NCBI GenBank assembly: GCA_022009795.1
Contig: CP091724.1
Coordinates: 1,339,501-1,403,500, forward strand
From: Anaerotruncus sp.
GTDB taxonomy: Bacteria > Bacillota > Clostridia > Oscillospirales > Acutalibacteraceae
Direction of reading: 5' to 3'
DNA: 64,000 nt
Shown: piece by piece, positions 57,076-64,000 of the stretch
How the letters are laid out: every line of letters begins with the position of its first letter
Position numbering within the stretch: the stretch's first letter is position 1
Made by a program: the position numbers and the translations under genes
Notes under the pieces: model-generated
The model's input: only the letters and a program-made list of their open reading frames with translations
Told to the model about the DNA's origin: nothing
Database searches by the model: none

Positions 57076-57498
57076 TTATGCAAGTGCTCTGCCGAGTGCC
57101 TCGCATTCTTCAACGGCACTTTCATCCGGAGCCGCATTGCAGATAACACTCTCTGCCGCAAGCGCCGCGCCGCATGAAGAGCATCTTTCCTCCCAAGCGC
57201 GCATCCATTCTCCGTCGCCCCAGCCGTAAGAACCGAAAAGCGCAACCTTTTTGCCGCTTAAACCTGCTTCACATTCCGCAAACATAGGCTCAAACTCGGT
57301 TTCCTCAAGTTCCTCGGCGCCCATTGCAGGGCAACCGAAAGCAACGGAATCATATTCCTGCAAAAGCTGCGGAGTAAATTCCGCCGCGGTGAAAAGAGAC
57401 ACATCCGCGCCGGCAGCCTTTGCGCCGCTTTCAACAGCCTGCGCCATAGCCTCCGTGTTTCCCGTGCCGCTCCAATAAACAACTGCTGCTTTGCTCAT
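57076..57498 (-). CDS. Short-chain flavodoxin
   Basis: FMN electron carrier that replaces ferredoxin under iron limitation. FMN phosphate loop VVYWSGTGNTEAMAQAVESGA, the W/Y-loop region AFGCPAMGAEELEETEFEP and LFGSYGWGDGEWMRAWEERC. 140 residues, intact. ATG 57498. Middle gene of DUF3793-flavodoxin-HMA; the DtxR-like operators upstream match an iron-stress role. Confidence 0.94.
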   Translation of the reverse strand: MSKAAVVYWSGTGNTEAMAQAVESGAKAAGADVSLFTAAEFTPQLLQEYDSVAFGCPAMGAEELEETEFEPMFAECEAGLSGKKVALFGSYGWGDGEWMRAWEERCSSCGAALAAESVICNAAPDESAVEECEALGRALA

Positions 57499-57533
57499 AA
57501 AATTTCCTCATTTCTATTATACTGTATTATATT

Positions 57534-58080
57534 TCATGCCGCAACCGTAAGCTGCGCCACAGATCTGCCCTGAAGCCACATTTTTTTATAAATTGCTCTG
57601 CATTTTTTGAATTTATTAAAGGTTCGCACAGCTTCATATTCGTTGCAATAAACCTTCCAACAGCCCGTGCACTTGCAATTTCTGCCGCCGAGCTCTATAA
57701 AGCCCTTAACATCCTCCAGCGGATAGCCGAGGAAAACGCCGATTTCGTGCGGAAATCCGTTGCCGACCGCAAGCCTGCTTTTAAGGCGCTCTATTGCCGA
57801 ATACACATCCGCGCTTTCATAGCCGTATTCCTTTAAAAAATCCGCCACGCCGGGCAAATTCAAATCCCTTTGAAGCATTGAAAGCCTTGCCACATACACA
57901 AGCGCGCCGCTTTCGCTTTCGCGAAGCACAAATATGCCTATGCCCTTTGGCTCAAGGCACGCCCGCCATTCTTCAAGCTGAGAATAAAGCGTGCCGCCGC
58001 TTAATCGGCAGCTAAACAAATTCGCCGTTTTTAAGCGATGCCAATGTGGGCGAGCAATGCTCTATCAAATAGTTTTTCAA
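57534..58080 (-). CDS. DUF3793 family protein (frame broken)
   Basis: Clostridial family of unknown function often near feoB or flavodoxin genes. LIEHCSPTLASLKNGEF at the corrected N-terminus, then FSCRLSGGTLYSQLEEWRACLEPKGIGIFVLRE, LKEYGYESADVYSAIERLKSR, FPHEIGVFLGYPLEDVKGFIELGGRNCKCTGCWKVYCNE and FKKCRAIYKK. About 182 residues. The start is probably TTG 58080 behind GGTGAT. One break near 58020. The C-terminal cysteines (CKCTGCWKVYC) suggest metal binding. Confidence 0.87.
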
Positions 58081-58239
58081 TACTCAAGCAATCACCGTTT
58101 TTCCAATTTCTAATGGGCGCCGGGAATTAAAAAAAGGCAAAACTTGAGGGAGAGTGTAATTTTGCATTTTTTGGGTACAAATTTTTATGAAGGAGCATTC
58201 CCCGCGCCCTGAGCTTTGAGCCGAAATTTCGGCAATATA

Positions 58240-58255
58240 GTTAGCCCTGCCTAAC
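58240..58255. promoter_or_regulatory. DtxR-like operator 2
   Basis: Minus-strand GTTAG-GCAGGG-CTAAC. Aligned to the DtxR/IdeR core TTAGGTTAGGCTAACC it keeps TTAGG and GGCTAAC. It lies 21-36 bp downstream of the first operator in the leader. Confidence 0.5.
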
Positions 58256-58275
58256 CGACTGACAAAAAAATAATC

Positions 58276-58293
58276 GGTTAGCCTTAACTAACC
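58276..58293. promoter_or_regulatory. DtxR-like operator 1
   Basis: Minus-strand GGTTAGTTAAGGCTAACC; its last 16 bases match the DtxR/IdeR core TTAGGTTAGGCTAACC at 14 of 16 positions. It sits directly after the -10 box, over the predicted transcription start. Confidence 0.65.
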
Positions 58294-58299
58294 AAGAAC

Positions 58300-58329
58300 A
58301 ATATATCACAGAAAAAAAGCATTTGTCAA
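58300..58329 (-). promoter_or_regulatory. Promoter of the DUF3793-flavodoxin-HMA operon
   Basis: Minus-strand TTGACA (58324-58329), 18-nt spacer, TATATT (58300-58305). The leader is about 210 nt. Confidence 0.65.
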
Positions 58330-58570
58330 CATTTGCTTTTTAAATTTTTTTCAAATTTTTTTAATTGCCCGATTTCCGCGCTCAAAAAAATGTCGATTTC
58401 CTCACTTTACTTTAATGTAATGTGTCCTGTACGAACCGTGCAATTTCAGCGTACAAATTGGGCTAAAAAAATAACCAACTTCAGCCGATTACATACGAAT
58501 TTTTGCATAGCGTTATAAACATAACCACCGGTTGAACCGGGGGTTTATTTCTTTGCTAAAGAGCAACGCC

Positions 58571-58606
58571 AAAAGTGCCGCAAATATCGAATTTGCGGCA
58601 CTTTTA
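58571..58606. terminator. Bidirectional hairpin, likely terminator
   Basis: AAAAGTGCCGCAAAT / ATTTGCGGCACTTTT perfect stem. On the minus strand it would end the anchored surface-protein gene about 150 nt upstream. The rest of 58330-58757 holds a CACCGGTT/AACCGGGG hairpin near 58526 and a GTGCGATAAATCGCAC hairpin near 58619, but no gene. Confidence 0.65.
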
Positions 58607-58757
58607 GAATCGCTCCCAGTGCGATAAATCGCACCCGGCTCCCTTTACACAAGAGAGGCATTAAACGGTTAATTTATCTTATTGGCGTGGTTTGAGAGCT
58701 TTATCGACAATCTGAAACCTCAGCCTAAAGCGTAGGTTTTGATATCTAATAATATAT

Positions 58758-59700
58758 TTATGATTTATCGTCTCTTTGCTTTTTGGCTTTCTGAATCCGA
58801 GCCTCTTGACTCGGCACCTGAATTTTTCGGCTTTTTTTGGTTCTAATTCCTTTAACAAGAAAAGCTGTGCCGAATGCGGCGGTGCCTGCTGCAGCGGCGA
58901 TAAGCGACTTGGCGGTGGCGGACAAAGCTCCGCCGTTTTCTTCAGCAGCTTCGGTTTGCACGGCAGTTTCCTCGTCCGGTGGTGCTGTTTCGCCTTGTTC
59001 TGCCGCCTCTGAATTTTCAACATATTTAAACTTTGTGGTTTTCTCGGCGGAAGACTTTGCACCCGCGGAATTTGAGGAATTTTTGGAAGCGGCTTTTGCA
59101 GATTTGCCCGAGGACGATTTTGTGGTTGCGGACTTTGACTTAGCTGTTGTTTGCTTGGTTGCCGATTGCTTTTGCTGTTTTAGGCTCCGGATCGGAACCG
59201 AAAGCTAAATTATCAACCGCCGCAAGGCAATTGCCGCCCGAACACACGGATAAAGAGATAATGTTTTTTTATAATTTTTTTATCGGCCTTATCATTAAAT
59301 TCAAACGCAAACAAAATATTGCGCAGTCCGGCGGGAGCGGTGCTGAAATTCTTATAAATTTTTGCACGGCAGGCCGGAATCGTCGCTGTCGGCGGAAAAT
59401 CTCAGCGAATACGCGCGGTTTAAATTCTCAATATCGGCGGTGATATACAGAGAATCATCATTCTCTGCAAAATCGCTGCTTTGCACAAAGAAATGGAAGT
59501 AAGCGCAATTATCGCCGTAAAAACATTGCATATAGCCCGTGGCGTTGTCGCCCGCGAGTTCGAGCCACTCGGCGGATTCATTCGCAGTCCATTTTTCAAA
59601 TTCGTTTACATATTGCGAATCATAGGCAAAAGCACGAAAAGGGCACAGAAAAGCCGAAACAAAGCAAACAATGTATATCACGGCAATTTTTCCTTTTCAT
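58758..59700 (-). CDS. Secreted surface protein with C-terminal membrane anchor (frame breaks)
   Basis: Signal peptide (KIAVIYIVCFVSAFLCPFRAFA), an extracellular domain with NEFEKWTANESAEWLELAG, YMQCFYGDNCAYFHFFVQSSDF and DSLYITADIENLNRAYSLRFS, then a long Lys/Ser/Ala spacer (SKSATTKSSSGKSAKAASK), an acidic stretch (EQGETAPPDEETAVQTEAAEE), one helix (SLIAAAAGTAAFGTAFLV) and a basic tail with RTKKSRK. The order resembles LPXTG-type anchoring but no LPXTG is seen. About 310 residues. ATG 59700 after GGAGGTGCGGG. Breaks near 59685, 59380, 59270 and 59165. Unknown family. Confidence 0.7.
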
Positions 59701-59898
59701 TTCCCGCACCTCCGCAAGCCGAATTGATTATATGTGCCGAAATTCTATACAAAATAAGTTTATATTCACATGTTGCATTTTGTCAATAAATTGCGAAATT
59801 TTCTGCTTTTTGAACAAACCAAAAGAATGCGAATTGTTCATTTTAACCAATCAAATCGCCTTGTAAACCGCACCGGAATGGCCATGTTCATCTTTGGC

Positions 59899-59927
59899 TT
59901 GACAAATTCACCCTCTTATATTAAAAT
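59899..59927 (+). promoter_or_regulatory. Promoter upstream of the tRNA-Pro locus
   Basis: TTGACA (59899-59904), 17-nt spacer, TAAAAT (59922-59927); predicted start lies just before the partial tRNA copy. Confidence 0.6.
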
Positions 59928-59944
59928 AACAGGGCAGTAAAAAG

Positions 59945-59986
59945 CATCGAGGTGTAGCAAAGTTTGGCTATCGCACCTGCTTTGGG
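59945..59986 (+). pseudogene. Partial tRNA-Pro copy (5' half)
   Basis: 42 bp identical, except for one A/G difference, to 60114-60155, covering the acceptor 5' strand, D-arm and anticodon arm up to TTTGGG, then diverging into unrelated sequence (GTGACGAAAGCG). It cannot fold as a tRNA. Confidence 0.85.
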
Positions 59987-60116
59987 TGACGAAAGCGAGC
60001 TTGAGGAAGCGCATCAAAACGAGCAATGCAAGCGAAGGCGAACAGTGCGACGATTTTTGCAAGAGGGCGACCAAAGCAACTTTAACCACCATTATCATAT
60101 AATAATTTAATATCAT

Positions 60117-60194
60117 CGAGGTGTAGCGAAGTTTGGCTATCGCACCTGCTTTGGGAGCAGGGGATCGCAGGTTCAAATCCTGTCACCTCGACCA
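60117..60194 (+). tRNA. tRNA-Pro (anticodon TGG)
   Basis: Acceptor stem CGAGGTG / CACCTCG, D-arm, anticodon arm CCTGC-TTTGGGA-GCAGG with TGG at 34-36, T-arm CAGG-TTCAAAT-CCTG, discriminator A and an encoded CCA. 78 nt. Confidence 0.96.
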
Positions 60195-60196
60195 TG

Positions 60197-60243
60197 GCGA
60201 GTATTCATAAGGAATTTAACTTTATGAATACTCGCTTTTTTAT
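60197..60243 (+). terminator. Terminator of tRNA-Pro
   Basis: GCGAGTATTCATAA / TTATGAATACTCGC perfect 14-bp stem, 11-nt loop, T6. Confidence 0.92.
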
Positions 60244-60410
60244 TTATCTTTTTTTGTTTATCCTTTTTTTGGTTATGCACTTAACATAACCGAAATTTTG
60301 TTTACCGCGGCTTTTTCCCTTGAGATAAGCGCACACACGAAAAACTCCGAAAAAAATGAAATTATAGATAAAGATAACAACATTCATATCACATTAACCG
60401 AATATACGCA

Positions 60411-60443
60411 CAAAAAAACACCGCCACGGAGTGCCGCGGCGGT
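60411..60443 (-). terminator. Terminator of spo0A
   Basis: Minus-strand ACCGCCGCGG / CCGTGGCGGT stem then TTTTTTT, about 90 nt after the spo0A stop. Confidence 0.75.
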
Positions 60444-60532
60444 ATTTTATCATCATTTATTCTGCTTTCAATTTAAGCCGTTTATATTCTCATTTAAAAA
60501 GTTTATCAATCAAAAAAACAAGCAAGAGCGTA

Positions 60533-61288
60533 TCAGGCCGATTTGTATTCGAGGCGGAGCTTATCTGCCACCATGGCTATAAATTCCGAATTCGTTGGCT
60601 TACCGCGACTGCTTTGCACGGTGCAGCCGAAATATTCCGAAAGAAATTTTTGATTGCCGCGCTGCCAGGCCGTTTCGATCGCATGGCGAATTGCCCTTTC
60701 AACGCGTGACGGTGTGCTGGAATACATTTTTGCAACAGCCGGATAAAGCAGCTTTGTAACAGCGCCTATCATTTGCGGATCTTCGGCGCACATTGCAATG
60801 GCGGTGCGCAAATAGCGATAGCCTTTAATATGCGCTGGCACACCGATTTTGCACAGCGTTTCTGAAATAACAAGTTCTGCACTTTGAGAATTGACCGAAG
60901 GCTGAACCCTTGACTTTTTCCACATCAAAAGGCGCATTATTCTTTTCGCAACGGAATTTGGATCCGCAGGGCACACAAGGCAATAATCCGCACCCGCACT
61001 CATTGCCTGCTGCTGCAATTTATAATCATCCGAATTAAGCAAAATAAGGGCAATCGGTTTTTCTTCAAACTGCGAAATATGCTCAAGCACATCGCTGCCG
61101 TCTGCACCCGGCATAAAGAGCTCCGCCACCACGGCATCGTAATATGCGCCGGAGAGCGCGGAAATTATCGAATTACCGTTTTTTCGCAAAGAGTTACCAA
61201 GCAACCCGAATTTTTGCAATGCGCGTGCGCAATCCTGAGCAAACAAACTTGTTTCGCCTATCAATATTTTTTTGATTTTTCTTTCCAT
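60533..61288 (-). CDS. spo0A: Spo0A with a degenerate receiver domain
   Basis: Master sporulation regulator family. The C-terminal DNA-binding domain is well conserved: GVPAHIKGYRYLRTAI, VTKLLYPAVAKMYSSTPSRV, ERAIRHAIETAWQRGN and FGCTVQSSRGKPTNSEFIAM. The N-terminal receiver fold (1-120) keeps its shape (FMPGADGSDVLEHI, AGADYC) but lacks all phosphorylation residues: the acidic pair is G11-E12, the phospho-acceptor Asp is E56, the Thr is N85 and the Lys is C106. 251 residues, intact frame, so this is not a frame error. AAGGAG precedes the ATG. Monocistronic; spoIVB is not adjacent as it usually is. Confidence 0.93.
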   Translation of the reverse strand: MERKIKKILIGETSLFAQDCARALQKFGLLGNSLRKNGNSIISALSGAYYDAVVAELFMPGADGSDVLEHISQFEEKPIALILLNSDDYKLQQQAMSAGADYCLVCPADPNSVAKRIMRLLMWKKSRVQPSVNSQSAELVISETLCKIGVPAHIKGYRYLRTAIAMCAEDPQMIGAVTKLLYPAVAKMYSSTPSRVERAIRHAIETAWQRGNQKFLSEYFGCTVQSSRGKPTNSEFIAMVADKLRLEYKSA

Positions 61289-61319
61289 TTTTTTCTCCTT
61301 AATGTGTTATTTTTATCAC

Positions 61320-61348
61320 ATAATAGCATAAATTTAAGATAAGTGCAA
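61320..61348 (-). promoter_or_regulatory. Promoter of spo0A
   Basis: Minus-strand TTGCAC (61343-61348), 17-nt spacer, TATTAT (61320-61325): a vegetative sigma-A type promoter. No clear sigma-H promoter was noticed. Confidence 0.55.
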
Positions 61349-61446
61349 TACTTTCACAATTATTTTTACTTATTTTCTCATTTTTGGTAAATGTTAATAA
61401 TTTTACGGCGGTTTTTTGTTGAAAAAAGCCAATTGGCAAAATTGTG

Positions 61447-61475
61447 TTTAAAACGGCAATCCTTTGTGATATAAT
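61447..61475 (+). promoter_or_regulatory. Promoter of the glycosyltransferase operon
   Basis: Perfect TATAAT (61470-61475) with a weak -35 TTTAAA (61447-61452) at 17-nt spacing. Confidence 0.5.
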
Positions 61476-61487
61476 GTTTTTAATATT

Positions 61488-62524
61488 ATGGGATGCGAGG
61501 TGAGTTTGTGCCGCTTTTTCAGCATAATCGTGCCTGTTTACAAGGCTGAAAAATATATAAGCGAATGCGTTGATTCTGTTTTGGCGCAAACCTTTGAAGA
61601 TTTTGAATTGATTTTAGCAGACGACGGCTCACCCGATCGTTGCCCCGAAATTTGCGATGAATATGCAAAAAAAGATTCTCGAATCAAGGTTATTCACAAA
61701 GAAAAACGGCGGTGCATCATCTGCAAGAAACAGCGGAATTGACGCTGCCTGCGGAGAATATATAATTTTCCTTGATTCAGACGATTATTGGGAAGGAAAT
61801 TACACCCTGCAAAGGCTTGCGGAAAAATCAAAAGACGGATACGACATTATAATGTTCGGCTGCAAGCTTCTCAATATGAAAAACGGCAAAATGAGGCTTT
61901 CACGCAACGGCTACAACATCGCCCTGCTTGAAAACTCAAAAAGAGAAGAAGCACTGCAATACCTGCTGAAAAGCAAAGATATTCCCGGAGCCGCCTACAT
62001 TTTTTTGCAACAAAAAAAAGCGTGCTTAACGGCAGCGAGCGCATCAGATTTGTGACGGGAATAAGCGGCGAAGATTACGATTTTGTGCTGAGCTGCTTTT
62101 TTGAAGCACAAAGCTATTCTGCGATTGACGATGTTTTTTACATTTACAGAAGAGGGCAAAAGCAGCTCCGTTACCTCTACCTCGGCGGAATTGATAATTA
62201 AAGGCAGTTTATATACAATAAAGAAATGGCGGGCAATGGCTGAAGAATTAAGATGCAAGCCGCTTGCCGCAGATCTTTTAAACTATCTTGCATTTATTTA
62301 CTGCACCGCACTTTTATTGGCAGGCGGTCTTAAAGGCGAAAAGAAAAAGCAAGCGTTTGAGCAGTTAAGCAAGGAGAGCGACATTCTTGTATACGGCTTT
62401 TTGGAAAAAGGTTAAGCTTGTGCGCGCGGCACGAAAAATCATCAGAGCCGGAGCGGCGGCAAAGCTTTTGAATATATATTGGAAATTTTTCGGAAAAATA
62501 ATGGAAAAGAAAAAAACCTTTTAG
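61488..62524 (+). CDS. Family 2 glycosyltransferase (frame breaks)
   Basis: GT-A fold sugar transferase. FFSIIVPVYKAEKYISECVDSVLAQTFEDFELILADDGSPD, then after a break near 61710 GGASSARNSGIDAACGEYIIFLDSDDYW with the DxD metal motif. The rest (EEALQYLLKSKDIPGAA, ERIRFVTGISGEDYDFVLSCFFEA, a C-terminal helical part AKLLNIYWKFFGKI) is spread over breaks near 62010, 62170 and 62410. About 345 residues. First gene of a polysaccharide operon; acceptor unknown. Confidence 0.88.
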
Positions 62525-63618
62525 TTGTTATACAACATTTACGGCGTGGCGGCGTTGAGCTTGCGGCAATAAATTTTTGCATCAAATTTAAACAAAGAAA
62601 AAAATACAGCATCACATACTATCTTGTGGATGTTCAAAATTATCACGACGAGGCTTTGGAAAAGGAATTGCTTGCAAGCGGCGCAAAAATCATTAAGGTT
62701 TCACACAGCGAGCATGGCTATATTAAAGGATATTTCCACGCAAAAAAGATTATTTCAGGCGGAAAATACGATATAGTTCATTCGCATGTGATGTTTTTCA
62801 GCGGCATAATAGCCGCTGCGGCAAAGCGCTGCGGAGTAAAAAAATCGTTGCTCATTCTCACGGCACAAAATGGAATCATAAAGAAAACATGATTTTTAGA
62901 GCTTACAAAGCCGTGATGCGCAAATTGATAAATAAAAATGCAACTCACATTCTTGCGTGCTCCGAAGCGGCCGGCGAATACCTTTACGGCAAAACGGAAT
63001 ATAAAAAAGGGGCATTTTTCGTACCAAACGGCATAGATTGCTCGGCATATGCATATAACGAAACGGTGCGCCGCGAGGTGCGAAATGAATTCGGCATAGG
63101 AAGCGACGAAATTTTAATCGGCCACATCGGCACGATTTACAAAATTAAAAACCAGGTTTTTTTAACGGAAATTTTTGCCGAAATGCTTAAAGCAGCCCCT
63201 CATTCGCATTTGCTTTTTAGCAGGCGAAAGAGTTGAGGACGAGCCCGTTTTGCAAAAAGCGAAAGAGCTTGGAATTGAAAACAAAATCATTTTTACGGGG
63301 CAACGCAGCGATGTTTCACGGCTTTTACAAGGCTTTGACATTATGATTTTTCCCTCTCTTCACGAAGGGCTGCCCGTTTCGTTGATCGAAGCACAGGCGG
63401 CAAAGCTGCCGTGTTTGATTTCAACGGCAGTTACAAAAGAGGTTGCTTTCAACAAAAACACGGCATTTATGCCTCTTTCCGAGCCTGCCGCAAAATGGGG
63501 AGAAAAGGCCTTTGAGCTTATCAAAGCAAACAGAAGCGAAACAGACATAACAACCCTTGTAAATAATTTTGATATTCACAAGGCAACCGAAATACTTAAT
63601 AAGATTTATTTGGATTAA
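62501..63618 (+). CDS. Family 4 glycosyltransferase (frame breaks)
   Basis: GT-B fold. MEKKNLLVVIQHLRRGGVELAAINFCIKF after a break in the A-run at 62510, KYDIVHSHVMFFSGIIAA, then AHSHGTKWNHKEN-type reading across breaks near 62860-62890, CSEAAGEYLYG, VPNGIDCSAYAYNE, and the donor-site IIFTGQRSDVSRLLQGFDIMIFPSLHEGLPVSLIEAQA with the conserved E-x7-E. About 373 residues. Overlaps the preceding gene by about 24 nt. Confidence 0.9.
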
Positions 63619-63621
63619 AAT

Positions 63622-64000
63622 ATGATAAGTGTTATTGTTCCCATTTAGAAAGTTGAAAAGCATTTGAAAAAATGCATAGTCAGCATCACAGAGCAAACGA
63701 ACCGCAACATTGAAATAATTTTGGTTAATGACGGATCTCCGGACGGCTGCCTCGAAATCTGCAACGAATTTGCAAAAAAAGATTCGAGAATTAAAGTTAT
63801 AAACAAAAACGGCGGCCTTGTGAGCGCACGCAAGGCAGGCCTTGCTGCGGCAAGCGGCGAATACATAGCTTTTGTGGACGGAGACGATTATTTAAAACCG
63901 ACGGCAATGGAAATTATTGAAGCCGCAATAAAAAAGCATTCGCCCGATATGGTGCTTTTTGAATTTTTGAGCATTTTACCGAGTGATGAAATCAAAAGCA
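63622..64000 (+). CDS. Family 2 glycosyltransferase, partial (window end), with an internal stop
   Basis: MISVIVPI-KVEKHLKKCIVSI, VNDGSPDGCLEICNEFAKKDSRIKVINKNGGLVSARKAGL, GEYIAFVDGDDYL with DxD. The ninth codon is TAG (63646-63648) where the family has Tyr, so one base is probably wrong. It starts 3 nt after the previous stop and continues beyond the window. Confidence 0.85.

Noticed and set aside
59987..60110. Short open frame between the two tRNA-Pro copies (from GTG 59987)
   Set aside because: No ribosome binding site, about 38 codons, low likelihood; probably noncoding.
1..64000. CRISPR array, prophage, integron or biosynthetic cluster
   Set aside because: No regularly spaced repeats, phage structural genes, integrase or NRPS/PKS/bacteriocin genes were seen.

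Overview
The window looks like a chromosomal segment of an uncultured, anaerobic, gut-type Clostridia (Firmicutes, probably Oscillospirales or a relative; this placement is inferred). Supporting signs are strong AGGAGG-type ribosome binding sites, a Spo0A-family regulator, an hrcA-grpE-dnaK-dnaJ operon with a perfect CIRCE operator, a thl-crt-hbd-bcd-etfB-etfA butyryl-CoA operon, an FprA flavoprotein, a group B-type FeFe hydrogenase, and clostridial small families (DUF3793, DUF4250, DUF6465, DUF5662). No rRNA, CRISPR array or intact mobile element was seen. One tRNA-Pro, a 5' half duplicate of it and one IS3 transposase remnant are present.

The assembly is very rich in one-base indels, mostly in A/T homopolymers. 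About two thirds of the conserved genes, including essential ones (gltX, dnaK, dnaJ, acpP), are broken into two to five frames. I read this as consensus error, not gene decay. Genes are given at their reconstructed full extent and the approximate breaks are noted. Several apparent fusions (EutA-EutB, phosphoesterase-GtrA, a long LrgB) disappear when one base is corrected.

Layout. 1-6.2 kb: glnA, a CapA-like protein, a Lys/Ala hendecad-repeat DUF6465 protein, a Cof-type phosphatase and FprA, all minus. 6.2-12.2 kb: ilvE, an FRG-domain protein, FeFe hydrogenase, IS3 remnant, TetR regulator, sugar acetyltransferase and DUF4250. 12.4-18.8 kb: gltX-glnS, typA and hemW, plus. 19-23.5 kb: malic enzyme and an Ldh_2-family dehydrogenase, glpK and acpP, minus. 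23.6-27.6 kb: aroE-aroK, an orphan ABC-2 permease, two tiny genes and a CHAP-domain protein behind two WalR-like boxes. 27.7-33.4 kb: heat-shock operon and DUF5662. 33.4-42.1 kb: eutABC, GtrA, metallophosphoesterase, DUF3048 lipoprotein-like protein, unknown proteins and YlmH. 42.2-48.3 kb: butyryl-CoA operon with a Rex-like operator across its -35 box. 48.7-56.5 kb: anchored secreted protein, ClC channel with a TetR regulator, methyltransferase, NERD, MATE and lrgAB. 56.8-58.3 kb: DUF3793-flavodoxin-HMA operon with two DtxR-like operators. 58.7-64 kb: anchored surface protein, tRNA-Pro, Spo0A and a glycosyltransferase operon cut by the window end.

Together the genes describe a fermenter that makes butyryl-CoA with flavin-based electron transfer, disposes of electrons through FeFe hydrogenase and FprA, and can use ethanolamine, glycerol and malate. 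The most unusual finding is a Spo0A whose DNA-binding domain is intact but whose receiver domain has lost every phosphorylation residue, with Glu at the phospho-acceptor position. The regulatory DNA is also informative: CIRCE, Rex-like, DtxR-like and WalR-like sites, and terminators placed between promoter and gene at glnA and directly before eutA.
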